This document shows positions 1-12,671 of a stretch of 64,000 nt of DNA, piece after piece. Position numbers and translations under genes: made by a program. This DNA is from Roseovarius sp. (lineage in GTDB: Bacteria; Pseudomonadota; Alphaproteobacteria; Rhodobacterales; Rhodobacteraceae), in NCBI GenBank assembly GCA_021775255.1, contig JAJFIA010000001.1:62001-126000 (forward strand). Direction: 5' to 3'. How positions within the stretch are numbered: position 1 is the stretch's first letter; every line of letters starts with the position of its first letter. The notes under the pieces were generated by a model that saw only the letters and a program-made list of their open reading frames with translations, was not told the origin of the DNA and searched no databases.

Positions 1-5
1 TTTAC

Positions 6-2721
<2,716 letters not shown>

Positions 2722-2741
<20 letters not shown>

Positions 2742-3564
2742 CCCCCCCGCCACGGTTCTGATCTTCGGGGGCAATGGCCGGTTGGGAAGGCTGCTGCGAA
2801 AAGCCTGGGCGCGCCGCCCGCCACATGGGGTTGTACCGCTTTATCAGGCCCGCTCTGGCCCATGTGATTTTTGCTGGCCATCGCCCGCATCGCCCCTGCC
2901 CGCCGCCGAGGCCATCATTGCCCTTTGGGGGGTGACCTCCGGCAGCGATGCCGAGCTTGCCGCAAACACAAGCCTTGCCCATGCCAGCCTTGAAGCCGCC
3001 CACATGAGCGGCGCGCGCCTTGTGCTGCATTTTTCATCCGCCGCAGTTTACGGCAAGGCGCAGGATGCGTGTGAGATAACCCCGCCCCGCCCCGTCAATG
3101 CCTATGGCCGGGCAAAACTGGCGATGGAGCAGGCGATTGCGGATTTTCCCGATGAGGGCATTGCCCATTGCTGCCTGCGCCTGGCCAATGTTGTGGGTGC
3201 CGATAGCCTTGCCCCGGCCCTGCTGGCAGGCCCTGTCAGGCTTGACCGTTTCAATGACGGGCGCGGACCATTGCGCAGCTATATCGGTGTTGGCCATCTG
3301 GCACGGATATTAGAGGCATTGTGCACCCTGCCGGTTGATCATCTGCCGGGGGTGTTGAATATTGCCAGCCCTGAGCCGGTTGAAATGCAGGCCCTGGCAG
3401 AGGCGGCGGGCAAGCGGATCCTCTGGCAGGACGCCCCGAAAACTGCGCTGCAAAAAGTCACGCTTGACAGTGGCAGGCTTGCCCGCTTGCTCCCGGATAT
3501 GGAAGCCCTTACAACCGCCCCCCAAATGATCACAGACTGGCATGAGCTTGAGGCCCGGGCATGA
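2722..3564 (+). CDS. NAD-dependent epimerase/dehydratase family protein (NDP-sugar type)
   Basis: GGNGRLGRLLR Rossmann motif and YGRAKLAME; ATG at 2722 overlaps the gyrA 3' end by 20 nt. Confidence 0.8.
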
Positions 3565-4193
3565 GCGCGCAAAAACGCCTGATGGATATCTGCCTTGCAC
3601 TGGTGCTGAGCCTTGTTTTGGGGCCGATCATGCTGATCCTGGCTTTGCTGATCCTGATCCGCGATGGCCGTCCGGTTTTTTACCGCTCCGAGCGGATGAA
3701 ACGCCCGGATCAGGCGTTTCAGTTGTTGAAATTCCGCACCATGACCGAAGATAAAAACGATAGCGGCGTGACGGCCGGTTACAAGGCCGTGCGGGTCACG
3801 CGGATGGGCCATTGGCTGCGGCGGCACCGGCTGGATGAATTGCCACAGCTTTTTAATATCCTGCGCGGTGACATGAGCTTTGTCGGGCCGCGCCCGCCCT
3901 TGCGCTGTTATGTGGACATGCATCCCGCGCTTTATGCCCGCGTGCTGCAAAACCGCCCCGGCGTGACCGGTTTGGCCACGCTTTATTTTTACCACAGGGA
4001 AGAGAAATTTCTGGCCGCTTGCGCCACGGCAGCCGAGGCGCAGGAGATATATATCCGGCGCTGCATTCCCATGAAGGCACGGCTCGATCTGATCTGGGCG
4101 AAAAATCAAAGCCTGTGTTATGATTCGCAGCTCATATATGAAACTGTGGTCCGGGTGTTTTCCCGGCCAGGGCAGAAAACCGCCCCGACATGA
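3561..4193 (+). CDS. Short bacterial sugar transferase (PglC/WcaJ-type phosphoglycosyl transferase)
   Basis: KRLMDICLALVLSLVLGPIM...FYRSERM...KFRTM...RLDELPQLFNILRGDMSFVGPRP; ATGA overlap with previous gene. Confidence 0.9.
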   Translation: MSAQKRLMDICLALVLSLVLGPIMLILALLILIRDGRPVFYRSERMKRPDQAFQLLKFRTMTEDKNDSGVTAGYKAVRVTRMGHWLRRHRLDELPQLFNILRGDMSFVGPRPPLRCYVDMHPALYARVLQNRPGVTGLATLYFYHREEKFLAACATAAEAQEIYIRRCIPMKARLDLIWAKNQSLCYDSQLIYETVVRVFSRPGQKTAPT

Positions 4194-4293
4194 ATAATGT
4201 GAGCCAGCGGAGGCCGACTTTTGCCCATGTCAGCCTCTCACAGTAATTTTACTGTTCGCGCCCAGGCAAGGCCTGATATGCAGCGACAAATAC

Positions 4294-4412
4294 TTAAAGC
4301 GTTTCGTGAAAAACCTGGCTCACGAGGTTTGGCGCCAAACGCCCGGAACCAATTGATGTTGTGGGCGCATCAAAATCAACTCGTTACTCAAGGTAATCCC
4401 GAAACGCTTTAA
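4294..4412. repeat. Dispersed intergenic element, copy A, with 13-bp perfect terminal inverted repeat TTAAAGCGTTTCG / CGAAACGCTTTAA
   Basis: Perfect 13-bp inverted termini; internal 14-bp palindrome gtttggcgccaaac at 4327-4340; related copy at 22874-22990. Confidence 0.65.
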
Positions 4413-4573
4413 ACAACTATAAACAGACAGGAATTCAAACCACAATATCTTTACTTGTTGAATATGGCCTGCGCGGGCTATTGTTGGTCATGATAAAATA
4501 CCGTTCATGTTAAACTAACCGGCTCCGCTTCGCCCCTCGCGTCACCCAATGGCAAATACGAAGGATTGCTGAT

Positions 4574-6451
4574 TTGCTTTACAATATCGCCATCTCTCTG
4601 ACCCGGTCGCAAAAGCGCTCCATCATTCTTTCGGCGGATGTCATCCTGATCGGGCTTTCCTACATTCTGGCAACATTTCTTTTATCCGATGAAGGCATGC
4701 GCTTATCGCGCCTTTATGAGATGCGCTATGATCTGGCGGTCCTGTTGCTGGTTGGCACCTTGATGACGGTGCTTCTGGGCCTGCACCGGATCAAACTTAA
4801 CGCCTATGAGATGCAAGGCGTGATGGAATCGGCCTTTGTTGCGGCTGTTCTTGCTATTTCGGGCATCCTGTTAACCATGCTGCCTGCAAAATCTGATACC
4901 GCGCCACATCTCTATGTTGTGTTCGGGATGCTGTTTTTGATCCTGTCCGTGGCCAACCGGCTTCTAATGCGGGCCGTGCTTTTGTGGATTTACCGCCGGG
5001 GCAGCCCCGGTATCCGGCTGATGATTTACGGTGCGGGCCAAACCGGGCAACAGCTTGCGGCGGCGCTGGCCACTGATAAATCGGTGCAGCCGATGGTGTT
5101 TGTCGATGATAACCAACGCCTGCACAGCCTGTCGATTGCCGGGCTTCGGGTGCATTCTCCGGCGATGATCCCCACCCTGATCAAAGAGATGGAGATTGAC
5201 CGTATCGTTCTGGCCATGCCAAGCGCCAGCAACAAGGTGCAGGCGGATATTATTGGCAGGCTCGGCGAATTGGGCTGTGAGGTGCATGCGCTGCCGTCAT
5301 TCGCCGATCTCGTGGCCAATACCGCCGCCAGCCTTTCCGACACCAGACCGGTTGATCTCAATACATTGCTGGGCCGCGATCAGATGGTGGATGAGCTGCC
5401 CGGTGTTGCCGACACCTACCAGAACCGCGCGATCCTGATCACCGGCGCGGGCGGCTCCATCGGGTCCGAGCTTTGCCGGCAGCTTGCCTCTTGTCGCCCG
5501 GCGCGGTTGGTCATTCTCGATCACAGCGAATGGTCGCTGTTTGAAATTGACCGCGAATTGCGCAGCCTGAACCCGGAATTCGAGATTGTCCCGGTGTTGG
5601 GCTCGGTGACAGACAAAGCCCTGATCACCGAGGTTATCTGCGATAATTCGGTTAATATCATTCTGCATGCAGCGGCCTATAAACATGTGCCATTGGTTGA
5701 AAACAACGCGGTTGAAGGCATGCATAACAATGTCTTTGGCACCAAATGCTGTGCCGAGGCCGCCCGCGAAGCCGGGATTGAGCGGTTCATTCTTGTCTCG
5801 ACCGATAAGGCAGTGCGCCCCTCAAGCATGATGGGGGCCTCGAAACGCTTTGCCGAATTGCTGATACAGGATCTGGCCACGCGCTCGGCCAACACCCGCT
5901 TTTCCATGGTTCGGTTTGGCAATGTTCTGGGCTCATCAGGGTCGGTCATTCCGCTTTTTGAGGAACAGATTGCCAAGGGCGGGCCGGTCACCCTGACCCA
6001 TAAGGACATGACCCGCTATTTCATGACCATCCCCGAGGCGGTGCAACTGGTGCTTCTGGCCGGTTCGTTTGCCCGCGGCGGGGATGTGTTTGTGCTTGAT
6101 ATGGGCAAGCCGGTGCCGATTGAGCAGGTCGCCCTGAAATTGATCGAAGGCGCCGGGCTCAGCCTGCGCGATGAGAAGAACCCCGAAGGCGATATCGAGA
6201 TACGCATCACCGGCCTGCGCCCCGGCGAAAAGCTGCATGAGGAATTGCTGATCGGCTCGGATATGCTGACCACGCCACATGCCAAGATTCTGCGCGCCCA
6301 GGAAGAACGCCTGTCGGAAATCGAGATGGCCAAGGCGCTGAAATCCCTGCGCAGCGCACTTGATGCGCGCGACAAGGATCAACTGATGGCGATCGTGGCG
6401 CAATGGATTGAACAATCCATTGCCAAGGATGATTTGAGCGTCAATCAATGA
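4574..6451 (+). CDS. Membrane-anchored nucleoside-diphosphate sugar epimerase/4,6-dehydratase (CapD/PglF/WbpM-like)
   Basis: N-terminal TM segments, CoA-binding-like domain, ITGAGGSIGSELCRQ, STDKAVRPSSMMGASKRFAE, RPGEKLHEELL. Confidence 0.9.
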   Translation: MLYNIAISLTRSQKRSIILSADVILIGLSYILATFLLSDEGMRLSRLYEMRYDLAVLLLVGTLMTVLLGLHRIKLNAYEMQGVMESAFVAAVLAISGILLTMLPAKSDTAPHLYVVFGMLFLILSVANRLLMRAVLLWIYRRGSPGIRLMIYGAGQTGQQLAAALATDKSVQPMVFVDDNQRLHSLSIAGLRVHSPAMIPTLIKEMEIDRIVLAMPSASNKVQADIIGRLGELGCEVHALPSFADLVANTAASLSDTRPVDLNTLLGRDQMVDELPGVADTYQNRAILITGAGGSIGSELCRQLASCRPARLVILDHSEWSLFEIDRELRSLNPEFEIVPVLGSVTDKALITEVICDNSVNIILHAAAYKHVPLVENNAVEGMHNNVFGTKCCAEAAREAGIERFILVSTDKAVRPSSMMGASKRFAELLIQDLATRSANTRFSMVRFGNVLGSSGSVIPLFEEQIAKGGPVTLTHKDMTRYFMTIPEAVQLVLLAGSFARGGDVFVLDMGKPVPIEQVALKLIEGAGLSLRDEKNPEGDIEIRITGLRPGEKLHEELLIGSDMLTTPHAKILRAQEERLSEIEMAKALKSLRSALDARDKDQLMAIVAQWIEQSIAKDDLSVNQ

Positions 6452-6457
6452 TAAGGC

Positions 6458-6483
6458 GTAGGGCGGGCTTAAGCCCGCCCTAC
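6458..6483. terminator. 26-bp perfect palindrome between convergent genes (family with 13275, 26531, 57511)
   Basis: gtagggcgggctt/aagcccgccctac. Confidence 0.7.
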
Positions 6484-6498
6484 CGGTAAAAACAGGCG

Positions 6499-7968
6499 TC
6501 AGCCCGGATATAATCTGGTAAACTTGTCATCCAGATAGCGCATCAAAGGCGCTGCATCCGGGGCGTGCCCGCAGGCCCGTTCGATCAGATCACTCGGCTC
6601 ATAAAGCCCGCCATATTGCTGCACATTCTCATTGAGCCACCCGGTTGCCGCCGAAATGTCCCCCGTGGCCAGCCCGGCATCCAACCCCGGCACCGCTTGC
6701 CGCATAGCCTCATGCAGACACCCGGCATAGACATTGCCAAGGCTGTAGGTCGGGAAATACCCAAACAACCCCACCGACCAATGCACATCCTGCAAACAGC
6801 CATTCGACGCGCGGTCCACCTGATAGCCAAAATCAGCCTTAAAGCGGTCATTCCACGCCGCCTCAAGATCACCCGCCGCCAGATCCCCGGCAATCAGCGC
6901 CCGCTCCAGATCAAACCTCAGCATGATATGCAGATTATACTGCACCTCATCCGCCTCGGTCCGGATATAGCCGCGATGCACCCGGTTCACGCTGGCATAA
7001 AACCCATCTGCATCCGCCACGCCCATATCGCCAAAAGCCCGCGTCATCCGGCGATAAAGCCAGCCGCAAAACGCCCGTGAGCGCCCCAGCTGGTTCTCGT
7101 ATATCCGGCTTTGGCTTTCATGCACCCCCATCGACACCCCCTGCCCCAGGGCCGTGAGCCGATAGGCCGGATCAATCCCCTGCTCATAACAGGCATGGCC
7201 CACCTCGTGGATGGTGGAATAGAGGCAGTTGAACGGATCATCTTCGCTGGTCCGCGTGGTGATGCGCACATCGTCGCCGCTGCCTGAACTGAACGGATGC
7301 ACCGCCTTGTCCAGCCGCCCGCGCGCCCAGTCATAGCCAAACCGCCGCGCCAGTTCGCGCGCCAGCTTCATCTGTTTGCCTGCCGGAAAATCCCCCGTCA
7401 CCGCCGCCACTTCCGGCATCGCCAGCGCCGCCTTGCGCAGCGCCACCAATCCGGGCCGCATCCGGGCAAACATCGCCTCAATCCTCGCGCCGGTTATGCC
7501 CGGCTCATAATCCTCCAGCAGGGCGTCATAAACATCACCGCCACCGGCCAGAGCAGCACCTTCTTCGCGCTTGAGCCGCAGCACCTGTTCCAGCACCGGC
7601 GCAAAGGCCTTGAAATCATCACCTGCCCGCGCCTCGGCCCAATGCCCCTGCGCCCGGCTTGTGAGCTTGGCCAGCGCATTGGCCAGATCAGGCGGCACCT
7701 TCCCGGCCCGCTCATATTCCCGGCGGATCAGCCGTAACTGCGCCTCCCCGGCCTGATCCGGGGCCTTGGCCGCCTGCAGCCAATCCCCCACATGCGGATC
7801 GGTCCGGCGCGCATGCAACACCGATTGCAATGCGCCGGTTTCCTCGGCCCGCTGATCGGCAGCCCCCCGTGGCATCATGGTTTCCTGATCCCAGCCCAGC
7901 CGCCCGGCAATCTGCGCCAGCGCCCCGGTCTCGCGGGTAAATGCCATAAGCTTCTGATAGGCCGTCAT
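6499..7968 (-). CDS. Carboxypeptidase M32 (thermostable carboxypeptidase family)
   Basis: Start at MTAYQKLMAFTRETG; YSTIHEVGHACYEQG (HExxH-like HEVGH), GVHESQSRIYENQLGRS. Confidence 0.93.
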   Translation of the reverse strand: MTAYQKLMAFTRETGALAQIAGRLGWDQETMMPRGAADQRAEETGALQSVLHARRTDPHVGDWLQAAKAPDQAGEAQLRLIRREYERAGKVPPDLANALAKLTSRAQGHWAEARAGDDFKAFAPVLEQVLRLKREEGAALAGGGDVYDALLEDYEPGITGARIEAMFARMRPGLVALRKAALAMPEVAAVTGDFPAGKQMKLARELARRFGYDWARGRLDKAVHPFSSGSGDDVRITTRTSEDDPFNCLYSTIHEVGHACYEQGIDPAYRLTALGQGVSMGVHESQSRIYENQLGRSRAFCGWLYRRMTRAFGDMGVADADGFYASVNRVHRGYIRTEADEVQYNLHIMLRFDLERALIAGDLAAGDLEAAWNDRFKADFGYQVDRASNGCLQDVHWSVGLFGYFPTYSLGNVYAGCLHEAMRQAVPGLDAGLATGDISAATGWLNENVQQYGGLYEPSDLIERACGHAPDAAPLMRYLDDKFTRLYPG

Positions 7969-7970
7969 CC

Positions 7971-9113
7971 TCAGCCCTGCCTCAGCGATTGTGCCAATGG
8001 GTACCGGCTCAAGAACCGCAGCCGCAGGATCAGAACCCAGACAACCACCGCCAGAAGCTGATGCAAAATCGCCACAGCCCAGGGCGCGCCATAAATCACC
8101 GTCAGGATGCCTATGAAAACCTGCCCGAAAATCGCCAGAAACGCCCATGAAAACGCAGCCCGCGTCGCCCGGTTGGCGCTCCTGCGCCCGCGCCGCCATG
8201 CCCAAATGGCAAATGCCAGCAACAGATATCCGACTATTCGATGAACAAACTGCACCGTTCCGGGGTTTTCAAACAGGTTGCGCCACAAAGGCTCAATCCG
8301 TCCCATCTCGGGCGGCAAAATCCCTCCCGCCATCAGCGGCCAGTCATTATAGCTGCGCCCGGCATCAATCCCGGCCACCAGCGCGCCGATCTCGATCTGC
8401 AAAAACGTGAAAACCATCCAGACACCAGCCAGTGAATATAGCCGCGGCTCGCCCCCGCGCCGCGCCTGCATCAGATCGCGCGCCTCACGGCCCAGCAGGA
8501 AAATATACCAGGCGATAAAGCCCAAAATCACAAAGGCCAGCCCCAGATGCAGCGCCAGCCTGTAGCTGGCCACATCCAGCATCGCACCAGTTAACCCCGA
8601 GCTCACCATCCACCAGCCAACCGCGCCCTGCAGCCCACCCAACACACCGATGAAAATCAACCGCCCGGTCCAGCCCACGGGAATTTTCCGCAATTCGAGG
8701 AACGCCAAAAACCCAACCAGCCAGACAAGGCCAATGGTGCGCCCCAACTGCCTGTGCCCCCATTCCCACCAATAAATTGCTTTGAAATCAGACAACTGCA
8801 TCCATTGGTTTTGAATCTGAAATTCCGGGATCGCCTGATATTTGGCAAATTCACTGGCCCATGCCGCCTCTGACATTGGTGGCCAGGCACCGCTTAGCGG
8901 CTTCCATTCGGTGATGCTCAGCCCGCTATCCGTGAGCCGCGTCAGCCCCCCCACAAGGATCATCGCCAGCACCAGCGCAAAAAGTACCATCAGCCAGGCC
9001 CGGATCATGCCCCGGTTGCCCCGCCCCCGGCCCTGATCAATCATGCCCGTGCTTTGCGCCGCAGGCCTGCCCGCCTCGCTCACCTCTTCAAATATGCTGC
9101 GTTTTTCGCTCAT
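7971..9113 (-). CDS. ctaA: Heme A synthase (COX15/CtaA family)
   Basis: GGLTRLTDSGLSITEWKPLSGAWPP, EWGHRQLGRTIG, VHRIVGYLLL, LHQLLAVVVW. Confidence 0.93.
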   Translation of the reverse strand: MSEKRSIFEEVSEAGRPAAQSTGMIDQGRGRGNRGMIRAWLMVLFALVLAMILVGGLTRLTDSGLSITEWKPLSGAWPPMSEAAWASEFAKYQAIPEFQIQNQWMQLSDFKAIYWWEWGHRQLGRTIGLVWLVGFLAFLELRKIPVGWTGRLIFIGVLGGLQGAVGWWMVSSGLTGAMLDVASYRLALHLGLAFVILGFIAWYIFLLGREARDLMQARRGGEPRLYSLAGVWMVFTFLQIEIGALVAGIDAGRSYNDWPLMAGGILPPEMGRIEPLWRNLFENPGTVQFVHRIVGYLLLAFAIWAWRRGRRSANRATRAAFSWAFLAIFGQVFIGILTVIYGAPWAVAILHQLLAVVVWVLILRLRFLSRYPLAQSLRQG

Positions 9114-9176
9114 AATCCGCCCGATCCTTTGCCTTTCCCGGCAATTTAATACGCCCGCCCCGCGCCCACAAGCGCC

Positions 9177-9935
9177 TCACTCACCCCGGTTCTTCCAGCG
9201 CACCATCTGCCGCATCACCCCGTGCAACATCTGCACATCGGCGCGCGTCAATGGCATCCGGCTCCACATATTGCGCAGGCTGATCTTCATGCCTTCCGCC
9301 TTGGGCTCGGGATAAAAAAAACCGGCCTGATCCAGCCGCTCCTGATAATGCTCGGCCAGCTTTTCAATCTCGATCTGCTCGGCAAAGTCAGTTTTCGCCA
9401 TGTCCATGCGTTCCGGGGTAATTCCGGCCCGCGCCCGCTGCCATTCATAACTTGTCAGCAACACACATTGCGCCAGATTAAGACTGGCATATTCGGGATT
9501 GACCGGCACATTGATCACCGCATTGGCGCGGGCAATATCGTCATTCTCCAGCCCGGCACGCTCTGGTCCGAACATCACCGCCACAGGCGCGCCTGCCGCG
9601 CATTTTTCCGCCGCCATCCGCATCGCCCGCTCCGGTGTGAAAACCGGCTTGGTCAGCCCCCGCGCCCGCGCCGTGGTGGCAAAAACATAAACGCAATCGC
9701 CGATCGCCTCTGGTGTTGTGGCACAAATCTGCGCCTCATCCAGCAGCCGCCCCGCGCCGCTGGCCATCGCCACCGCCTTCTGATTGGGCCAGCCATCGCG
9801 CGGTGCTATGATCCGCATCCGCTCAAGCCCGAAATTCCACATCGCCCGCGCCGCAGCCCCGATATTCTCGCCCATCTGCGGCCGCACCAGCACAAAAACC
9901 GGTTGTTGATCATCGCCTGGCATCATCCGCTCCAT
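9177..9935 (-). CDS. SpoU/TrmH-family RNA methyltransferase (TrmJ-like)
   Basis: VLVRPQMGENIGAAARAMWNFGLERMRIIAPRDGWP, FGPERAGLENDDI, LNLAQCV. Confidence 0.88.
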   Translation of the reverse strand: MERMMPGDDQQPVFVLVRPQMGENIGAAARAMWNFGLERMRIIAPRDGWPNQKAVAMASGAGRLLDEAQICATTPEAIGDCVYVFATTARARGLTKPVFTPERAMRMAAEKCAAGAPVAVMFGPERAGLENDDIARANAVINVPVNPEYASLNLAQCVLLTSYEWQRARAGITPERMDMAKTDFAEQIEIEKLAEHYQERLDQAGFFYPEPKAEGMKISLRNMWSRMPLTRADVQMLHGVMRQMVRWKNRGE

Positions 9936-10060
9936 AAATCCGCTCCCCGCCTCATAAGCCACACCGCCACAAGTGAAAAGCCATGACACTCCTTTCATTT
10001 TCCCTGAAATACTCCCGCCGGAGGCCCGATACTCTTTTGCCGCAGCCCTGATTTCTTCCG

Positions 10061-10741
10061 ATGGTCAATCGTGTTTTTCCACGCTATGACAAGCAAACTC
10101 TTGAATTTGGAGCGCCAGTTATGGACGATACCGATCAGCCGCAGGTTTACCTCATTACCCCCCCCGCCCCTGATCTCGGCTGGTTTTCCACTACATTAAA
10201 CCAGGTTCTGGCAGCCAATGAAGTGGCCTGCATCCGCCTTGCACTGGCCAGCAGCGATGAAGGTCACATCGCCCGCGCCGCCGATGCCTGCCGCGAGGTT
10301 GCTCATGCTCATGATGTGGCTTTGGTGATTGACAGCCACCTGATGCTGGTTGATCGTCTTGGCCTTGACGGGGTGCATCTTGCGGATGGTGCGCGTAACA
10401 TCCGTGCTGCCCGCAAAACACTGGGCCCCGATGCCATTATCGGTGCCTTCTGCGGCACGTCCAGACATGAAGGTGTGAATGCCGGTGAAGCCGGGGCCGA
10501 TTACATAAGCTTTGGCCCGGTTGGGCAGTCGGCCCTGGGCGATGGCAGCCGCGCCGGGGAGGATTTGTTCGGCTGGTGGTCCGAGATGATCGAATTGCCA
10601 GTTGTTGCCGAAGGCCAGCTTGATCCCGATCTCATCCGCGCCCTGGCCCCGGTCACGGATTTCTTTGCCATCGGTACGGAGATCTGGAACAGCGATGACC
10701 CCGCTGCCGCCCTCCTGGCCCTCACCGCAGTCTTCAGATGA
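10061..10741 (+). CDS. Thiamine phosphate synthase / TenI-like protein
   Basis: VYLITPP, DGVHLADGARNIRAAR, GADYISFGPV, FFAIGTEIW. Confidence 0.75.
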   Translation: MVNRVFPRYDKQTLEFGAPVMDDTDQPQVYLITPPAPDLGWFSTTLNQVLAANEVACIRLALASSDEGHIARAADACREVAHAHDVALVIDSHLMLVDRLGLDGVHLADGARNIRAARKTLGPDAIIGAFCGTSRHEGVNAGEAGADYISFGPVGQSALGDGSRAGEDLFGWWSEMIELPVVAEGQLDPDLIRALAPVTDFFAIGTEIWNSDDPAAALLALTAVFR

Positions 10742-11567
10742 TCCGGCACTCGGGCGGCATGCCCTGCCGCACGATCTGCTCAATATGCGCTGCCAGCTCT
10801 TTTCGGTTGGCAAACCCATCCACCTTGACGGCGGGATGATAAATCACCCTGACAGCGCCCTTTTCCCGCAGCGCCAGTATCTTCAAAAAATGCGGCCCGA
10901 AATCCATGTTCCCCCACCAGCCATAAAATCTTTTGTCCTGACCAACCGGCGCGGTGTAAACAATGCTGACAGGCTGGACATAGGTTTTATGAGTAATAAT
11001 TGGGTTGAAGAACGCCTGAAAAAGTGTTGAATTAAAAGGTAAAACCCGCATCCCATCCGTCGATGTGCCCTCGGGAAAAAACGCCAGCCTCTGCCCGGCC
11101 AACAGCCGCGTCTCAATCAATCCGGTCTGTGCTTTCACATGTTTACGGTCGCGCGATATGAAAAGCGTGCCCGCTAGACGGGTCAGAAACCCGATTACGG
11201 GCCAGCTTGCCACTTCGGATTTCGACAGGAAATACACCCGCATATGCCCGTAAAGGGCGAAAATATCCAGCCAGCTTGAATGATTTGACACAATCGCGCC
11301 GGGGGCTTTCATTACCTCCCCCTCGCGGGTATTTGAAATGCCCAGAATGAAAAACAATGCCCGCGCAACCGATTGCGTAAAATAAGGCGTAATCGGCCGG
11401 TGCAGCCCAAACAGGGGCCTTTCCACCAGCCTGAACATGGCCGTCAGCACCACCCCGATCAGCAGGATCCCAACCAGAATGAGGCAGCCCGCGACAATCC
11501 TGATCCAGCCGCTGAAAGTAATCCCGAACGGCGCATCCTCATCTTCGGGTCGCCAGGTGTAGCTCAC
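10734..11567 (-). CDS. olsA: Lysophospholipid/lyso-ornithine lipid acyltransferase (OlsA-like)
   Basis: PlsC-type NHSSWLDIFAL and FPEGTSTDG motifs; coupled to an OlsB-like GNAT. Confidence 0.8.
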   Translation of the reverse strand: MSYTWRPEDEDAPFGITFSGWIRIVAGCLILVGILLIGVVLTAMFRLVERPLFGLHRPITPYFTQSVARALFFILGISNTREGEVMKAPGAIVSNHSSWLDIFALYGHMRVYFLSKSEVASWPVIGFLTRLAGTLFISRDRKHVKAQTGLIETRLLAGQRLAFFPEGTSTDGMRVLPFNSTLFQAFFNPIITHKTYVQPVSIVYTAPVGQDKRFYGWWGNMDFGPHFLKILALREKGAVRVIYHPAVKVDGFANRKELAAHIEQIVRQGMPPECRII

Positions 11568-12331
11568 GCGCTAACACCCCGTGAATAAAAGGATTTCAGT
11601 TTGTTGTTCATCGCCGATGTATCCATGATCAGGCATATATCGAGGGTATTGAATTTATGATCAATAAAGGCACCATCCCCGACATAACCGCCCAGACGCA
11701 GATAGGCCTTGATCAGCGGCGGCATCTGCCGCATCGCCTCAACCCGGTCAAGCCGGTCCTCGGCGATCAGATCAAGCCGCTGATACTGCCCGGCACAGGC
11801 CCGCACCCGCAATTCCGGTGGGGCCAGATGCCGGTAATGCAACAAGGAAAGCGGCTGCGCTACAGCCTTGGCATCGGTGCCATGAAAGCTGGCCACGCCG
11901 AACATGATATCAATCTCATGCTGCTGCACATAACGCGCCAGCGCCTGCCACAGGTGAAACATCGCTGTACCGCCGCGATAATCGGCGGCCACACAAGACC
12001 GCCCCAGCTCCAGCAATTTGCGCCCCGAGCGTTTCAACGGCGTCAGGTCATATTCATCCTCGGAATAAAACTGCCCCGCCCTTTGCGCCTGATCTTCGCG
12101 CAAAAGCCGGTAAACCCCGATAATTTTCCCATCCCGGCGTTCATCGCTTAAAATCAGATGGTCGAAAAAGGGGTCAAACCGGTCCTGCTCCAGCCGCGCC
12201 TGATGGTCCACCATCAGGCCATCGCCGCCCAGCTCTTCCACAAACACCTCATAACGCAGGTTTTGCGCCGCCCGCAGCTCCTCTGCGGTTTTGGCTAGTC
12301 TTGCGCGAAAATGTGGCTCTGTTCGGCTCAT
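11564..12331 (-). CDS. olsB: L-ornithine N-alpha-acyltransferase (OlsB-like hemolysin-type GNAT)
   Basis: NLRYEVFVEELG, DHLILSD, LELGRSCVAADYRGG, FGVASFHGTD; followed by olsA. Confidence 0.82.
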   Translation of the reverse strand: MSRTEPHFRARLAKTAEELRAAQNLRYEVFVEELGGDGLMVDHQARLEQDRFDPFFDHLILSDERRDGKIIGVYRLLREDQAQRAGQFYSEDEYDLTPLKRSGRKLLELGRSCVAADYRGGTAMFHLWQALARYVQQHEIDIMFGVASFHGTDAKAVAQPLSLLHYRHLAPPELRVRACAGQYQRLDLIAEDRLDRVEAMRQMPPLIKAYLRLGGYVGDGAFIDHKFNTLDICLIMDTSAMNNKLKSFYSRGVSA

Positions 12332-12440
12332 ACCGGCCCTTGGTTATCTGGTTTTACCGGGTTTTAGGGGCGCAGGCCGCCAAAGGCAACGCTTATGAAT
12401 GCAAGAATTTTCCGGCACTGGCAATCAACACAGACCTGCG

Positions 12441-12455
12441 TTAACCATTCAGTAA
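12441..12455. promoter_or_regulatory. Near-consensus CtrA site TTAA-N7-GTAA upstream of olsB
   Basis: ttaaccattcagtaa; CtrA consensus TTAA-N7-TTAA. Confidence 0.4.
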
Positions 12456-12461
12456 CCAAGA

Positions 12462-12650
12462 TCAGGGATCAAAGACCTGAATAAGGGTGATGCGGGCGCT
12501 TTCTATCACAATTTTTCCGGCATGGGGAAAATTGACCGTGATTTTGCCCGCGACATTGGATTGCACCTGCCCCGTCCCCCATTCGGGATGGTCGGGGTGC
12601 GAAACAAAATGTCCCGGTGTGAGGGCCGCGTTTGGGTCCATGATGAACAT
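12462..12650 (-). CDS. DUF3553 domain small protein
   Basis: LTPGHFVSHPDHPEWGTGQVQSNVAGKITVNFPHAGKIVI; divergent from chpT-like gene. Confidence 0.75.
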   Translation of the reverse strand: MFIMDPNAALTPGHFVSHPDHPEWGTGQVQSNVAGKITVNFPHAGKIVIESARITLIQVFDP

Positions 12651-12671
12651 ATTCCTTGAAGGAGGGCGGAA

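Noticed and set aside
4221-4412. 63-aa ORF upstream of the CapD-like gene
   Set aside because: Runs through the inverted-repeat element and ends on its terminal repeat; more likely non-coding.
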